A DNA stretch of 64,000 bases, taken from contig NZ_JAEMNV010000003.1 of NCBI RefSeq assembly GCF_016482825.1, positions 806,001-870,000 of the forward strand, read 5' to 3'. Source of the DNA: Antrihabitans stalagmiti. Lineage in GTDB: Bacteria > Actinomycetota > Actinomycetes > Mycobacteriales > Mycobacteriaceae. The position numbers were made by a program, and so were the translations under genes. Shown here piece by piece: positions 41,639-50,185 of the stretch; within the stretch, counting starts at the first letter, position 1, and the number at the start of each line of letters is the position of its first letter. Below the pieces are notes generated by a model. It was not told the origin of the DNA and searched no databases. It saw only the letters and a program-made list of their open reading frames with translations.

Positions 41639-41771
41639 GTGTGCTCCTTGCGTGTCGGTTCTCCAGGACGCTAGGCGCGCGGGTGTGGTCGGCGTACGTG
41701 CCTGCGGTCACTGCTGCAGTCCGTTACTTCCGGCACCCGCGGCGATTCGGGTGGATTTCTATGATCGAACG

Positions 41772-42905
41772 ATGAGGGAACCGAAGGCCGGGCGCCGCAC
41801 GGCGTACGCCCTGCTGGCCTGCACCTTGGTGGCGGGCATCGTCGTGCTGCTGGAGGCGGTACTGACCGACCTGCCCGGGCCGGCCCTACCGGTGTGGTGG
41901 TGGGTGTCCTACGCCGTCCTGCTCGTCGTGCAATTGATCGCGACGGGACTCGTTCAGCCGCCTGCTCGGCTGCCGTCGGCCGTCTGGCTCACGGCCCTTG
42001 TCGCGCTCGCGCTCGGTACGTTCCTGCTCTACCCGGACCACGGACTGACCGCGGCGCTTCTCGTGGTCTCGGCGGCGACCGTTGCTCGGCATGCCTCGAC
42101 TCGCGCCGTGGTCGGGGTGATCCTGCTGCAGTCCGTTGCGGCCGTCGTCGCCATCGCCATGATCGGCTGGCCGATCGTGGACGTGGTCGCAGGGGCATTC
42201 GTCTATCCCGGCTTTCAGGCCTTCGGCGCTCTCGTCGTCCACGCTGCCCGCCGCGAGACCGAGGCGCGGCACGAGTTGGCCGAGACACACGCCGAATTGC
42301 GGTCGACCATGGCGTTGTTGGAGACCGCGAGCCGGGATGCCGAGCGGATGCGTATCGCGCGCGATCTCCACGACGTCGTCGGGCATCAGTTGACGGCGCT
42401 GGCGCTCGAGCTGGAGGTTGCCTCGCATCTCGTCGAGGACCGCGCGAGCGAGCACGTCGTCCGCGGGCGCTCGATCGCGAAGCAACTTCTCGAGGACGTT
42501 CGGGCGGCGGTCGCGCAGATGCGCCAGGGACCCGAGGACCTGCGGCCGATGTTGGCCGAACTTTCGCAGAACGTTCCTGGGCTCGACGTGTCGGTGCAGG
42601 TCGACGCGTCCGTGCAGGTGGAGGGTGAGTACGCGCAGGCCATCGTGCGGTGTACGCAGGAGGCGATCACCAACACCCTGCGTCATGGTGGCGCGACCCG
42701 CCTCGATGTCACGGTCGGCTCCGACGAGAAGGGCACGTTCGTGCACGCAGTCGACGACGGACGCGGAATCCCTCGCGTGGTTCCCGGGCACGGGCTGACG
42801 GGCATGCGAGAGCGGATCGAAGCGCTCGGCGGGACCCTGAACGTGTCGTCGAGCCCGGGCAACGGCTTCGCCATCGAAGGCCGACTGCCTCGAGTGCTCG
42901 AATGA
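41772..42905 (+). CDS. Sensor histidine kinase (HisKA_3 type)
   Basis: A 377-residue kinase with four to five membrane segments at about 10-165 and a cytosolic kinase. The phosphoacceptor box is IARDLHDVVGHQLTALALELE; the ATPase part includes CTQEAITNTLRHGG, DDGRGIP and GLTGMRERIEALGG. It is the NarL-system type like the pair at 34144. The ATG at 41772 is preceded by no strong ribosome site. Its stop overlaps the regulator start by ATGA. Confidence 0.9.
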   Translation: MREPKAGRRTAYALLACTLVAGIVVLLEAVLTDLPGPALPVWWWVSYAVLLVVQLIATGLVQPPARLPSAVWLTALVALALGTFLLYPDHGLTAALLVVSAATVARHASTRAVVGVILLQSVAAVVAIAMIGWPIVDVVAGAFVYPGFQAFGALVVHAARRETEARHELAETHAELRSTMALLETASRDAERMRIARDLHDVVGHQLTALALELEVASHLVEDRASEHVVRGRSIAKQLLEDVRAAVAQMRQGPEDLRPMLAELSQNVPGLDVSVQVDASVQVEGEYAQAIVRCTQEAITNTLRHGGATRLDVTVGSDEKGTFVHAVDDGRGIPRVVPGHGLTGMRERIEALGGTLNVSSSPGNGFAIEGRLPRVLE

Positions 42906-43555
42906 CCGCGGCCATCCGGGTGCTCCTTGTCGACGACCAGACGTTGGTCCGGCAGGGTATTCGCAGCTTGCTTGCGCTGACCGACGAGGTCGACGTCGTG
43001 GGCGAGGGTGCCGACGGCGACGAGGCGTTGGACCTATTGGCCCGTGTCGACGTCGACGTCGTGCTGCTCGACCTGCGGATGCCCGGCCGCGACGGCATCG
43101 CAACCTTGCACGCGATGGCCGAGCGTGGGCATACGACGCCGGTGCTGGTGTTGACGACCTTCGACGACGACGAACTGGTGCTCGCGTCGCTACGCGCGGG
43201 CGCGAAGGGCTACCTGCTCAAAGACGTGACGCTGGAGCAACTCGTCAGTGGCGTCCGCTGTCTGGCCGCGGGCGGCACACTGCTGCAACCCGCTGTTACC
43301 GAGCGGCTGCTGCGCGCCATGACCGACCGCAGCTTCAACATCGGCGGAGCAGTGACTCCCGAGCCGCTGACCCCGCGCGAACTGGACGTCCTGCGGCTGG
43401 CCGCTGCGGGCTGGTCGAACCGCGAGATCGCCAAGGGCCTGCATCTTGCCGAGGGCACCGTGAAGAACCACATGTCGAGCGTTCTGCTCAAACTCGGTGT
43501 GCGGGACCGCACCCGGGCCGTGCTGCATGCCCTGGAGAGCGGCCTGTTCGACTAG
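42902..43555 (+). CDS. NarL/LuxR-type response regulator
   Basis: A 217-residue response regulator coupled to the kinase above. The receiver has VLLVDDQTLVRQGIRS, Asp in VVLLDLRMPG and Lys in GYLLKDVT; the LuxR HTH is PLTPRELDVLRLAAAGWSNREIAKGLHLAEGTVKNH. No regulated gene can be named; the adjacent divergent DHFR/VOC operon is a candidate. A palindrome copy (F) follows its stop. Confidence 0.92.
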   Translation: MTAAIRVLLVDDQTLVRQGIRSLLALTDEVDVVGEGADGDEALDLLARVDVDVVLLDLRMPGRDGIATLHAMAERGHTTPVLVLTTFDDDELVLASLRAGAKGYLLKDVTLEQLVSGVRCLAAGGTLLQPAVTERLLRAMTDRSFNIGGAVTPEPLTPRELDVLRLAAAGWSNREIAKGLHLAEGTVKNHMSSVLLKLGVRDRTRAVLHALESGLFD

Positions 43556-43628
43556 GGCGCTCCGCGCCTCGTGAGTCTTTTCGGTGGGCGGGCCCACCGA
43601 AAAGACTCACGAGCGGCGTAGCCGCCTG
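43556..43628. repeat. Intergenic palindrome family, copy F
   Basis: GGCGCTCCGCGCC, then CTCGTGAGTCTTTTCGGTGGG, a short loop and CCCACCGAAAAGACTCACGAG, then GCGGCGTAGCCGCC. It fills the whole space between the stop codons of the convergent response regulator and acyl-CoA dehydrogenase genes. Confidence 0.87.
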
Positions 43629-45425
43629 CTAGAACCAGGCGTCCGACATATCCAAGGTAGTGCGGTCGAGGCTCGCGAGCAGATCGAGTTGCGGGGCCGT
43701 TTTCGGCAGTTCGTAGCGATAGAAGTACCGACCAGCCTGTCGTTTGCCGTCGTAGAAATCGCCGGTCTTCCCGTCGGCCGCCACGAGCTGTTCCAGCCAG
43801 ATCCACGCCACGACAACGTGACCGAATGCCTCGAGATAGATCGAACTGTTCGCCATGGCGGCTTCGATGTCGCCGCCCGCGAACATCTCCGCGGTCACGG
43901 CAAGCAGCCGCTGCGACGTCGCCTGCAGAGCCACCCCGAGTTCCGCGAGCTCGCCACCGCGCTCCGTTGCCGCAGCCACGGTCCCGGACAACGCGCCACC
44001 GAAAGCCAGCAGGCTCGCGCCACCATTCTGAACTGCCTTGCGCCCCAACAGATCCATACCTTGGATGCCATGGGTGCCTTCGTGAATGGGATTGAGCCGG
44101 TTGTCTCGGTAGTGCTGTTCGACGTCGTATTCCCGGGTGTAGCCGTAGCCACCGTGTACCTGGATCGCCAAGCTGTTCGCTTCGAGGCACCACTGCGACG
44201 GCCAGCTCTTCGCGACCGGCGTAAGAATATCGAGCAATGCTGTTGCCCCGGAACGCTCGTCGTCGGATTCGGCGGTGTGCTGCAGGTCGACCAGACGCGA
44301 GCAATAGAGGTTCAACGCCAATGCGCCCTCGACATAGGACTTCTGTGCCAACAACATTCGCTTCACATCCGCGTGACCGATGATGGGAACCTGTGCGGCA
44401 CTTGGATCCTTGCTCAGCGGCGAGCGGCCCTGCTCCCGAGCGCGGGCGTACTCGAGCGACTTCAGGTACCCCGTGTAACCGAGACTTGTTGCGCACAAAC
44501 CGACTCCGAGGCGAGCCTCGTTCATCATGTGGAACATGTACGCCAGTCCGCGATGCTGCTCGCCGACCAAGTAGCCGACCGCTCCTGCCGCACCGCCGGG
44601 TGTGTACCTACCCTCGCCGAAGTTGAGGACCGTATTGGTGGTGCCGCGAAAGCCCATCTTGTGATTGAGTCCGGCGAGGACGACGTCGTTACGTTCGCCG
44701 ATCGAGCCGTCGGGGTGCACCAGAAAGCGGGGAACGACGAACAGCGAGATGCCCTTCGTACCCGCCGGACCGCCGGGGATCTTCGCAAGCACCAGGTGGA
44801 CGATGTTCTCGGTCAGTTCGTGATCACCACCCGAGATCCACATCTTGTTGCCGAACACGCGGTAGGTGCCGTCGTCGCGAGGCTCGGCGCGTGTGACGAT
44901 GTCGGCCAGCGAGGACCCCGCCTGCGTTTCCGACAGGCACATCGTGCCGAAGAACCGACCGTCGAGCATTGGGCGAACGTAGGTATCGATCAGCTCGTCC
45001 GATGCATGTGCCACAAGGAGATTGGCGTTGCCGAGCGTGAGGAACGGATAGCCGGACGTGCCCACGTTTGCCGCCTGGAACCAGGCGAAGCACGCTGTTC
45101 CGACAGTGAAAGGCAACTGCGCCCCGCCGAACCTGTTGTCGAACGTCATACCGAGCAGATCGGCCTTCGCGAAGGCGTCGAGTGCGGTTGCAACTTCGGG
45201 AATGATCGTCACGCGATCACCGTCGAAGGTCGGTTCGTTGGCGTCGTTCAGCTTGTTGTGTGGTGCGAAATACTTTGTCGCGACCTGTTCGCAGAGATCG
45301 AGGACCCCATCGAAAGTCTCGCGTGAGTGGTCGGCGAATCGCTCCCTCGCCGTAAGTCCCTCGACGTCCAGCCATTCGTAGAGCAGGAAGTCGAGATCGC
45401 GTCGCGACAGCAGTGTCGAGCGCAT
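43629..45425 (-). CDS. Acyl-CoA dehydrogenase, long form
   Basis: A 598-residue FAD-dependent acyl-CoA dehydrogenase with a C-terminal extension. Typical segments: MCLSETQAGSSLAD, KMWISGGDHELTENIVHLVLA, GLNHKMGFRGTTN, EARLGVGLCATSLG and QVHGGYGYTREYDVEQHYRDNRL, with the catalytic Glu region in the C-terminal part (PIHEGTHGIQGMDLL). Large actinobacterial enzymes of this group act on long-chain or modified acyl-CoA. The ATG at 45425 follows AAAGGTGA. Its stop abuts palindrome copy F. Confidence 0.88.
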   Translation of the reverse strand: MRSTLLSRRDLDFLLYEWLDVEGLTARERFADHSRETFDGVLDLCEQVATKYFAPHNKLNDANEPTFDGDRVTIIPEVATALDAFAKADLLGMTFDNRFGGAQLPFTVGTACFAWFQAANVGTSGYPFLTLGNANLLVAHASDELIDTYVRPMLDGRFFGTMCLSETQAGSSLADIVTRAEPRDDGTYRVFGNKMWISGGDHELTENIVHLVLAKIPGGPAGTKGISLFVVPRFLVHPDGSIGERNDVVLAGLNHKMGFRGTTNTVLNFGEGRYTPGGAAGAVGYLVGEQHRGLAYMFHMMNEARLGVGLCATSLGYTGYLKSLEYARAREQGRSPLSKDPSAAQVPIIGHADVKRMLLAQKSYVEGALALNLYCSRLVDLQHTAESDDERSGATALLDILTPVAKSWPSQWCLEANSLAIQVHGGYGYTREYDVEQHYRDNRLNPIHEGTHGIQGMDLLGRKAVQNGGASLLAFGGALSGTVAAATERGGELAELGVALQATSQRLLAVTAEMFAGGDIEAAMANSSIYLEAFGHVVVAWIWLEQLVAADGKTGDFYDGKRQAGRYFYRYELPKTAPQLDLLASLDRTTLDMSDAWF

Positions 45426-45436
45426 ACGTTCACCTT

Positions 45437-46231
45437 TCACCGTGGGTCTCTTCGAAGGTTAGGCGCAACGGCGTCCCACGGGACGGTCAGCACGTTGTCG
45501 CGCATCCGCCTGCGATACAGCGTGACCGGAACGCCCGCCGAATACAGCAGTTCCAGCGCGGACCGCCACCGCACGCGCGGCCCGAACGGTGCGACCGCTG
45601 CCGCGGAAGCCCAGGCACGGTCTGCGGCGGCGAGCAGCTCGTGGACCTGCTCACCGGGAATGTTGCGATGGATCAACGCTTTCGGGAGTCGCTCGGCGAT
45701 GTCGGACGGTCGCTCGACGGCGAACGGATCCCATGCGAGGGTGAGCGAGACCGGGCCGTCGGTGTCGAGCAGAATCCACGAACACCGACGACCGATCTCG
45801 TCGCAGGTGCCGTCGACGATCAGGCCCGACGGAGCCAGACCGGATCGCAGCCTCGCCCACGCAGCCTCGACCGACTCTTCGGGGTACTGACGAAGAACGT
45901 TGAAGGCGCGCACCAGAACCGGTCGCAGGCCCGCAAGTTCGAAACCGCCACGGGCGAAGGTGACACCGTCCTGTCCTTGGACGACGCGACCGGGGTCTAT
46001 TTCGAGGCCGACAACACGGACATCGGCCCGGACGGTCCGGAGTCGTTCGGCAAGTTCGAGCGTGGTGACCGGACTTGCGCCGTAACCGAGATCGACCACC
46101 AACGGGTCCTGCGCTGCGCACAGTACAGACCGAACCCGATCGTTGTGAACGAGCCAGCGATCGCTGCGGCGCAGTCGGTTGATCCCGGTGGTGCCGCGGG
46201 TGATCACCCCCTGCGGGGCAGGTGGGCGCAT
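45437..46231 (-). CDS. SAM-methyltransferase-like protein of unknown function
   Basis: A 264-residue protein with a class I methyltransferase-like motif (PLVVDLGYGASPVTTLELAERL, then RVVGLEIDPGRV), but an unusual motif I (GYGASP) and no clear catalytic motif. Orthologues occur across mycobacteria and rhodococci without a known role. It starts ten bases after the DUF2505 stop region on the same strand and just upstream of the acyl-CoA dehydrogenase gene, so it may be in one operon with both. Confidence 0.72.
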   Translation of the reverse strand: MRPPAPQGVITRGTTGINRLRRSDRWLVHNDRVRSVLCAAQDPLVVDLGYGASPVTTLELAERLRTVRADVRVVGLEIDPGRVVQGQDGVTFARGGFELAGLRPVLVRAFNVLRQYPEESVEAAWARLRSGLAPSGLIVDGTCDEIGRRCSWILLDTDGPVSLTLAWDPFAVERPSDIAERLPKALIHRNIPGEQVHELLAAADRAWASAAAVAPFGPRVRWRSALELLYSAGVPVTLYRRRMRDNVLTVPWDAVAPNLRRDPR

Positions 46232-46240
46232 CGGATCAGG

Positions 46241-46750
46241 TCAGGACGCTGTGAGCTTGTCGAGCCAATCGACGGTCACTTCGGCTTCGCCGCGGAACAG
46301 GTCGATCACGTTGACGAGCATGAGTTGCTCGAGCTTCGGTCCGAATCCGGGGATGTATACCTTGGCCTCCGAGGAGGTCCGCAGTGTGCAGCCTGCCTCG
46401 GTCTCGAACAGTCGCATCGTGCCTGTGAGGCTGCCGGGACCTCCAGGAATCGACGCCGCGTACTGACCCGTCACCTCGGGGCCGAACGGCGAGAAGCTCT
46501 GCTTACGGGTGATGACCATGTCTTTGCGCATCACCGTCTGTGCGATCTCGGGCAGCAGTTCTCGCGGGAGGATGTGGTGGAACACGATGTCGATACCCGA
46601 CGGTCCGACCTCGAAGCTCTCGATGTGATTCGGCGAGAACTCGCGCATCTTCTCGACGATCGCTTCCCAATAGTCACGGTTCGTCAATGCCGAATACACC
46701 TGCTCGGTGCTGTAGTGATACCGGGCGGAATAGTCGATTCGGCGGGCCAT
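46241..46750 (-). CDS. DUF2505 (SRPBCC-like) protein, first copy
   Basis: A 169-residue START/SRPBCC-fold protein of the DUF2505 family (IDYSARYHYSTEQVYSALTN, then TGQYAASIPGGPGSLTGTMRLFETEAGCTLRTS). Family function is unknown; similar folds bind hydrophobic ligands. ATG at 46750 follows TAATCT by eight bases, suggesting a leaderless transcript. Adjacent to a second DUF2505 gene and next to murB, as Rv0481c is in M. tuberculosis (from memory). Confidence 0.8.
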   Translation of the reverse strand: MARRIDYSARYHYSTEQVYSALTNRDYWEAIVEKMREFSPNHIESFEVGPSGIDIVFHHILPRELLPEIAQTVMRKDMVITRKQSFSPFGPEVTGQYAASIPGGPGSLTGTMRLFETEAGCTLRTSSEAKVYIPGFGPKLEQLMLVNVIDLFRGEAEVTVDWLDKLTAS

Positions 46751-46811
46751 GGGCATTTAGATTACCGGGCCGCCGAACCCCGTTCGAACGAGCGTCCGCC
46801 CAACAGCGCGG

Positions 46812-47315
46812 TCAGGTTTGCTCCGACGTCCAATTTTCGGTGAACGCGTCTTCCTTCTCGTTGAGGCGCCGCAGCTGCTCTGCGATCGCCTCTTCGATCT
46901 TGCCGCCGAAGAACGGAATGTCGACCGTGACCGTGCCTTCGATGCGCAGCAGGGAACCGGTGCCGTCGGTCGTGAGCGTCAAAGTTCCGTAGATCTTGCC
47001 CGGTGCGCCTTCGGTTCGGACGGAGAATGTTCCCGTCGCCGAGCCGTTGCGTAGGGGTCCCCAGGACTCGGTGCGATCGATTCTGAGGTCGCCTGGGCGG
47101 ATCCTCGTCACCATCGGCGGCAGATGTTTGGCTGCGATGCCCTGGATGAGGGTGACCGAGAACGTGTCCGAATCCGTGCGCGCTTCGACCAATTCCGCAC
47201 CTGGGCCGCCGATCTCGGCAAGCCTGTCCTTCCAGTACTGCTCGGTGGTGAAAGCTGCGTGCAGAGCATCGACGGATTTCGTGTGCCGAGCGGAATGCTC
47301 GATGCGGTGTCCCAT
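46812..47315 (-). CDS. DUF2505 (SRPBCC-like) protein, second copy
   Basis: A 167-residue paralogue of the previous protein (IEHSARHTKSVDALHAAFTT, then WGPLRNGSATGTFSVRTEG, IEGTVTVDIPFFGGKIEEAI). The ATG at 47315 begins the fold; the frame continues upstream but is antisense to murB. A TAGCGT -10 seven bases before the ATG suggests a leaderless transcript, overlapping the murB -10 on the other strand. Confidence 0.8.
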   Translation of the reverse strand: MGHRIEHSARHTKSVDALHAAFTTEQYWKDRLAEIGGPGAELVEARTDSDTFSVTLIQGIAAKHLPPMVTRIRPGDLRIDRTESWGPLRNGSATGTFSVRTEGAPGKIYGTLTLTTDGTGSLLRIEGTVTVDIPFFGGKIEEAIAEQLRRLNEKEDAFTENWTSEQT

Positions 47316-47322
47316 GCGCGGC

Positions 47323-47332
47323 ACGCTACCGT
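47323..47332. promoter_or_regulatory. Overlapping divergent -10 elements (murB / DUF2505)
   Basis: ACGCTACCGT contains TACCGT (plus strand, 47327-47332, eight bases before the murB GTG) and, on the minus strand, TAGCGT (47323-47328, seven bases before the DUF2505 ATG). Both could give leaderless transcripts from a 25-base intergenic space. Confidence 0.5.
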
Positions 47333-47340
47333 TTGCAGTT

Positions 47341-48432
47341 GTGTTGAATCCACGCCTGCGTGCCGAACTCACTTCGGCGGGCGCTGTGCTGTCGGAGCAG
47401 GTCCCGCTCGCGGACCTCACGACGTTGCGCGTCGGCGGACCCGCGCGTGTTCTTGCCGAAGCGTCCACGACAGCGGCGTTGGTCGCAACGGTCCGCCTGC
47501 TCGATGCGGCAGGTATCCCGGTGCTGGTGCTTGCCGGTGGCTCCAACCTGCTGATTTCGGACGAGGGCTTCGACGGCGTCGTCGTGCGGGTTGCCAACGA
47601 CGAGATTCGGATGGACGCAGCGAGCGTGTCGGTCGATGCGGGTGCCGAATGGGATCGGGTGGTCGCCGAGACCGTCGCCGCTGGTCTTGGCGGACTCGAA
47701 TGTCTTTCCGGTATCCCCGGTTCCGCCGGTGCGACGCCGGTACAGAACGTCGGTGCCTATGGCGTCGAAATATCGTCGCTGCTGACGAGCGTCGACCTGC
47801 TCGATCGTGCGAGCGGCGACGTCCGAACCGTTGCTCCCGACGAACTCGGGCTCGCCTACCGGACCAGTGTGCTCAAGCATTCCGATCGTGCGGTCGTCCT
47901 GTCCGCGACGTTCGCGTTGCGCTCGGACGGGACGAGTGCGCCCCTGCGATTCGGCGAACTCGCTCGCGTCCTCACCGCAGACGAAGGTGAAACCCGCCCT
48001 GCGGCGCAGGTACGAGACGCGGTCCTCGGGCTCCGCCGCAGCAAGGGAATGGTCCTCGCGGCAGACGACAACGACACCTGGAGTGCCGGCTCGTTCTTCA
48101 CCAATCCGGTTGTGGCAGAAGAGGACCTTTCGACCGTATTGTCCGCAATCGCCGACAGAGTGGGCGAGGTCACGGTGCCGCGTTTTCCCGCTCCCGATGG
48201 GGTGAAACTGTCCGCCGGGTGGCTGATCGAGCGCGCGGGATTCGCGAAGGGCTTCCCCGGCGTCGACGCTCCTGCTCGTTTGTCGACGAAACACACGCTT
48301 GCCTTGACGAATCGTGGTTCAGCACGGGCGTCGGACATCGTCGACTTGGCCCGAACGGTTCGCGCAGGGGTGCACGCGGCCTTCGGGGTGACACTCGAAC
48401 CGGAGCCGGTGACCGTCGGCCTTTCGCTGTAG
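47341..48432 (+). CDS. murB: UDP-N-acetylenolpyruvoylglucosamine reductase
   Basis: A 363-residue MurB: FAD-binding segments LTTLRVGGPARVLAEA and LVLAGGSNLLISDEGFDGVVVR, then GLECLSGIPGSAGATPVQNVGAYG and the active-site AGSFFTNPVV serine region. It reduces UDP-GlcNAc-enolpyruvate to UDP-MurNAc using NADPH. GTG at 47341 begins the fold and follows TACCGT by eight bases. The order murB-lprQ matches M. tuberculosis Rv0482-Rv0483. Confidence 0.93.
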   Translation: MLNPRLRAELTSAGAVLSEQVPLADLTTLRVGGPARVLAEASTTAALVATVRLLDAAGIPVLVLAGGSNLLISDEGFDGVVVRVANDEIRMDAASVSVDAGAEWDRVVAETVAAGLGGLECLSGIPGSAGATPVQNVGAYGVEISSLLTSVDLLDRASGDVRTVAPDELGLAYRTSVLKHSDRAVVLSATFALRSDGTSAPLRFGELARVLTADEGETRPAAQVRDAVLGLRRSKGMVLAADDNDTWSAGSFFTNPVVAEEDLSTVLSAIADRVGEVTVPRFPAPDGVKLSAGWLIERAGFAKGFPGVDAPARLSTKHTLALTNRGSARASDIVDLARTVRAGVHAAFGVTLEPEPVTVGLSL

Positions 48433-48468
48433 CCGGATCTCCTCGGTAGGGGAGAGCTCGCAGGTAAC

Positions 48469-49734
48469 GTGGAGCGAGTGACTAGACGCAGTGCTCGGCA
48501 GATCTGGGGTAGAGCGTTCGCAATCGTGACGGCATTGCTCGCCACACTGGAGCTGCTTGTCGGCTGCAGCACCAAGTCGGACACCGAGCAGCCTCCCGAA
48601 GCCAAGGGTCCGCAGATCGTCTACGAACCCGCGGCCGATGCCGACGACGTCAGTCCGATCGCACCGGTTTCGGTGCGGGTCGAAGACGGCACGCTGCGCG
48701 ACGTCACCCTGACGAACCCGGCAGGCAAGCCCGTCAAGGGCGCCCCGAGTGCCGACCTGACGACGTGGACTGTCGGCGAGCCGCTGGGCTACGGCGTGAC
48801 CTACACCTGGTCGGGCACCGCGGTCGGCGAGGAGAACAAGACAGCGCCCATCGAGGGCAGCTTCACGACTCTGACGCCGGATTCGCGGACCTCGGCGAAC
48901 ATTCAGATCGCCGACGGTCAAGAGGTCGGCATAGCGGCGTCGATCATCGTGCAGTTCGATGCGCACGTCGAGGACAAAGCCGCGGTCGAGAAGGCGTTGA
49001 CGGTGAATACCGATCCGCCGACCGTGGGCTCGTGGGCATGGTTGCCCGACGACAACGGCTCGCGCGCACACTGGCGCCCGCAGAACTACTGGGTGCCTGG
49101 CACCGAGGTCAGCCTCGACGCGAAGCTCTACGGCGTGAACTACGGCGACGGCGCCTACGGCGATTCCGACATCACGTCGAACTTCTCGATCGGCCGCAGT
49201 CAGATCGTCAAGGCCAGTGCGCCGAGCCACCGCATGCAGGTGATTCGTGACGGCGAGGTCGTCTTCGACTTCGCGGTCAGCTACGGCGAAGGCAACGAAG
49301 ACCGCAACGTCACTCGCAGCGGTGTGCACGTCGTCAGCGAAAAACACGAAGATTTTCTGATGTCGAATCCGCCGTTCTACGAGAACGTTCGCGAACGCTG
49401 GGCAGTTCGTATCTCGAACAACGGCGAGTTCATCCACGCCAATCCGGAGACGACCGGAGTGCAGGGTTCGTCCAACGTCACCAACGGCTGCATCAACCTG
49501 TCACCGGAGGACGCTGCGGCGTACTTCCCGACCGCGCTGTACGGCGATCCGGTCGAGGTGACGGGAACTCGGATCGACCTGTCGGCGGCGGACGGCGACA
49601 TCTACGACTGGACCATCGACTGGGAGACCTGGAAGTCGCTGTCGGCGCTTGCCGAGAAGCCTGGATCTCCGGTGTCCGCGACCGCGGTCAAGCCGGCGCC
49701 CATTCCGGCACAGCCGTCGACGCCCGGTCGCTGA
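48469..49734 (+). CDS. lprQ: L,D-transpeptidase lipoprotein, LprQ-like
   Basis: A 421-residue lipoprotein: signal peptide with lipobox LVGC (Cys33), an Ig-like domain (about 45-180, SPIAPVSVRVEDGTLRDVTL) and a YkuD L,D-transpeptidase domain with Cys341 in TNGCINL and a catalytic His in EFIHANP. It would make 3-3 cross-links in peptidoglycan outside the membrane. The GTG at 48469 or the one three codons later may be the start. As in M. tuberculosis it follows murB; here a toxin-antitoxin pair is inserted behind it. Confidence 0.9.
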   Translation: MERVTRRSARQIWGRAFAIVTALLATLELLVGCSTKSDTEQPPEAKGPQIVYEPAADADDVSPIAPVSVRVEDGTLRDVTLTNPAGKPVKGAPSADLTTWTVGEPLGYGVTYTWSGTAVGEENKTAPIEGSFTTLTPDSRTSANIQIADGQEVGIAASIIVQFDAHVEDKAAVEKALTVNTDPPTVGSWAWLPDDNGSRAHWRPQNYWVPGTEVSLDAKLYGVNYGDGAYGDSDITSNFSIGRSQIVKASAPSHRMQVIRDGEVVFDFAVSYGEGNEDRNVTRSGVHVVSEKHEDFLMSNPPFYENVRERWAVRISNNGEFIHANPETTGVQGSSNVTNGCINLSPEDAAAYFPTALYGDPVEVTGTRIDLSAADGDIYDWTIDWETWKSLSALAEKPGSPVSATAVKPAPIPAQPSTPGR

Positions 49735-49813
49735 TCCGCGTTGTGACGTGGTAGAACTCACCTTCGCCTGCGCTGTTGCAGACTGCTACAGTTGATCGGA
49801 GGAGGTCACTGCC

Positions 49814-50185
49814 ATGGCGACTACATCACCGACACGGATCGACAACGAGCTCTACGCGTCCGCGAAACTTGTTGGCGGAGTGATGAGCCGCAGCGCCGCT
49901 CAGCAAATAGCGCACTGGGCGCGGATCGGCCGCGAACTCGAATCGTCACACAGCGTCTCGCACAGCACCATCGCCGACGTTCTTGCCGGCCGCAGAGAAT
50001 ACGACGCGCTTACCGAGCGTGAGCAGGCAGTGGTCCGCGCGGAATGGACCGAACGAATCGGTGCCCGCCGAGAAGAGCTGAACCTCGCCGACGAGTTCTC
50101 CAGCGCTGGACGCTCGTACGTCGAACTCGACGCAGACGGCAACGTCGTCCACCATCCCCGTGCCGACGAGTCGGGCAGGGCTTGA
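49814..50185 (+). CDS. ParD-like antitoxin
   Basis: A 123-residue protein: an N-terminal ribbon-helix-helix-like part (MATTSPTRIDNELYASAKLVGGVMSRSAAQQIAHWAR, ParD-like antitoxin family) and an acidic, disordered tail (AGRSYVELDADGNVVHHP) likely to wrap the toxin. Its stop overlaps the toxin's TTG start (TTGA), ensuring coupled translation. It probably autoregulates the pair; no palindrome is obvious upstream, only GGAGGAG before the ATG. Confidence 0.78.
   Translation: MATTSPTRIDNELYASAKLVGGVMSRSAAQQIAHWARIGRELESSHSVSHSTIADVLAGRREYDALTEREQAVVRAEWTERIGARREELNLADEFSSAGRSYVELDADGNVVHHPRADESGRA

Noticed and set aside
43584-45326. 580-codon plus-strand open frame antisense to the acyl-CoA dehydrogenase gene
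   Set aside because: No domain or ribosome site; it starts inside palindrome copy F. A shadow of the real gene.
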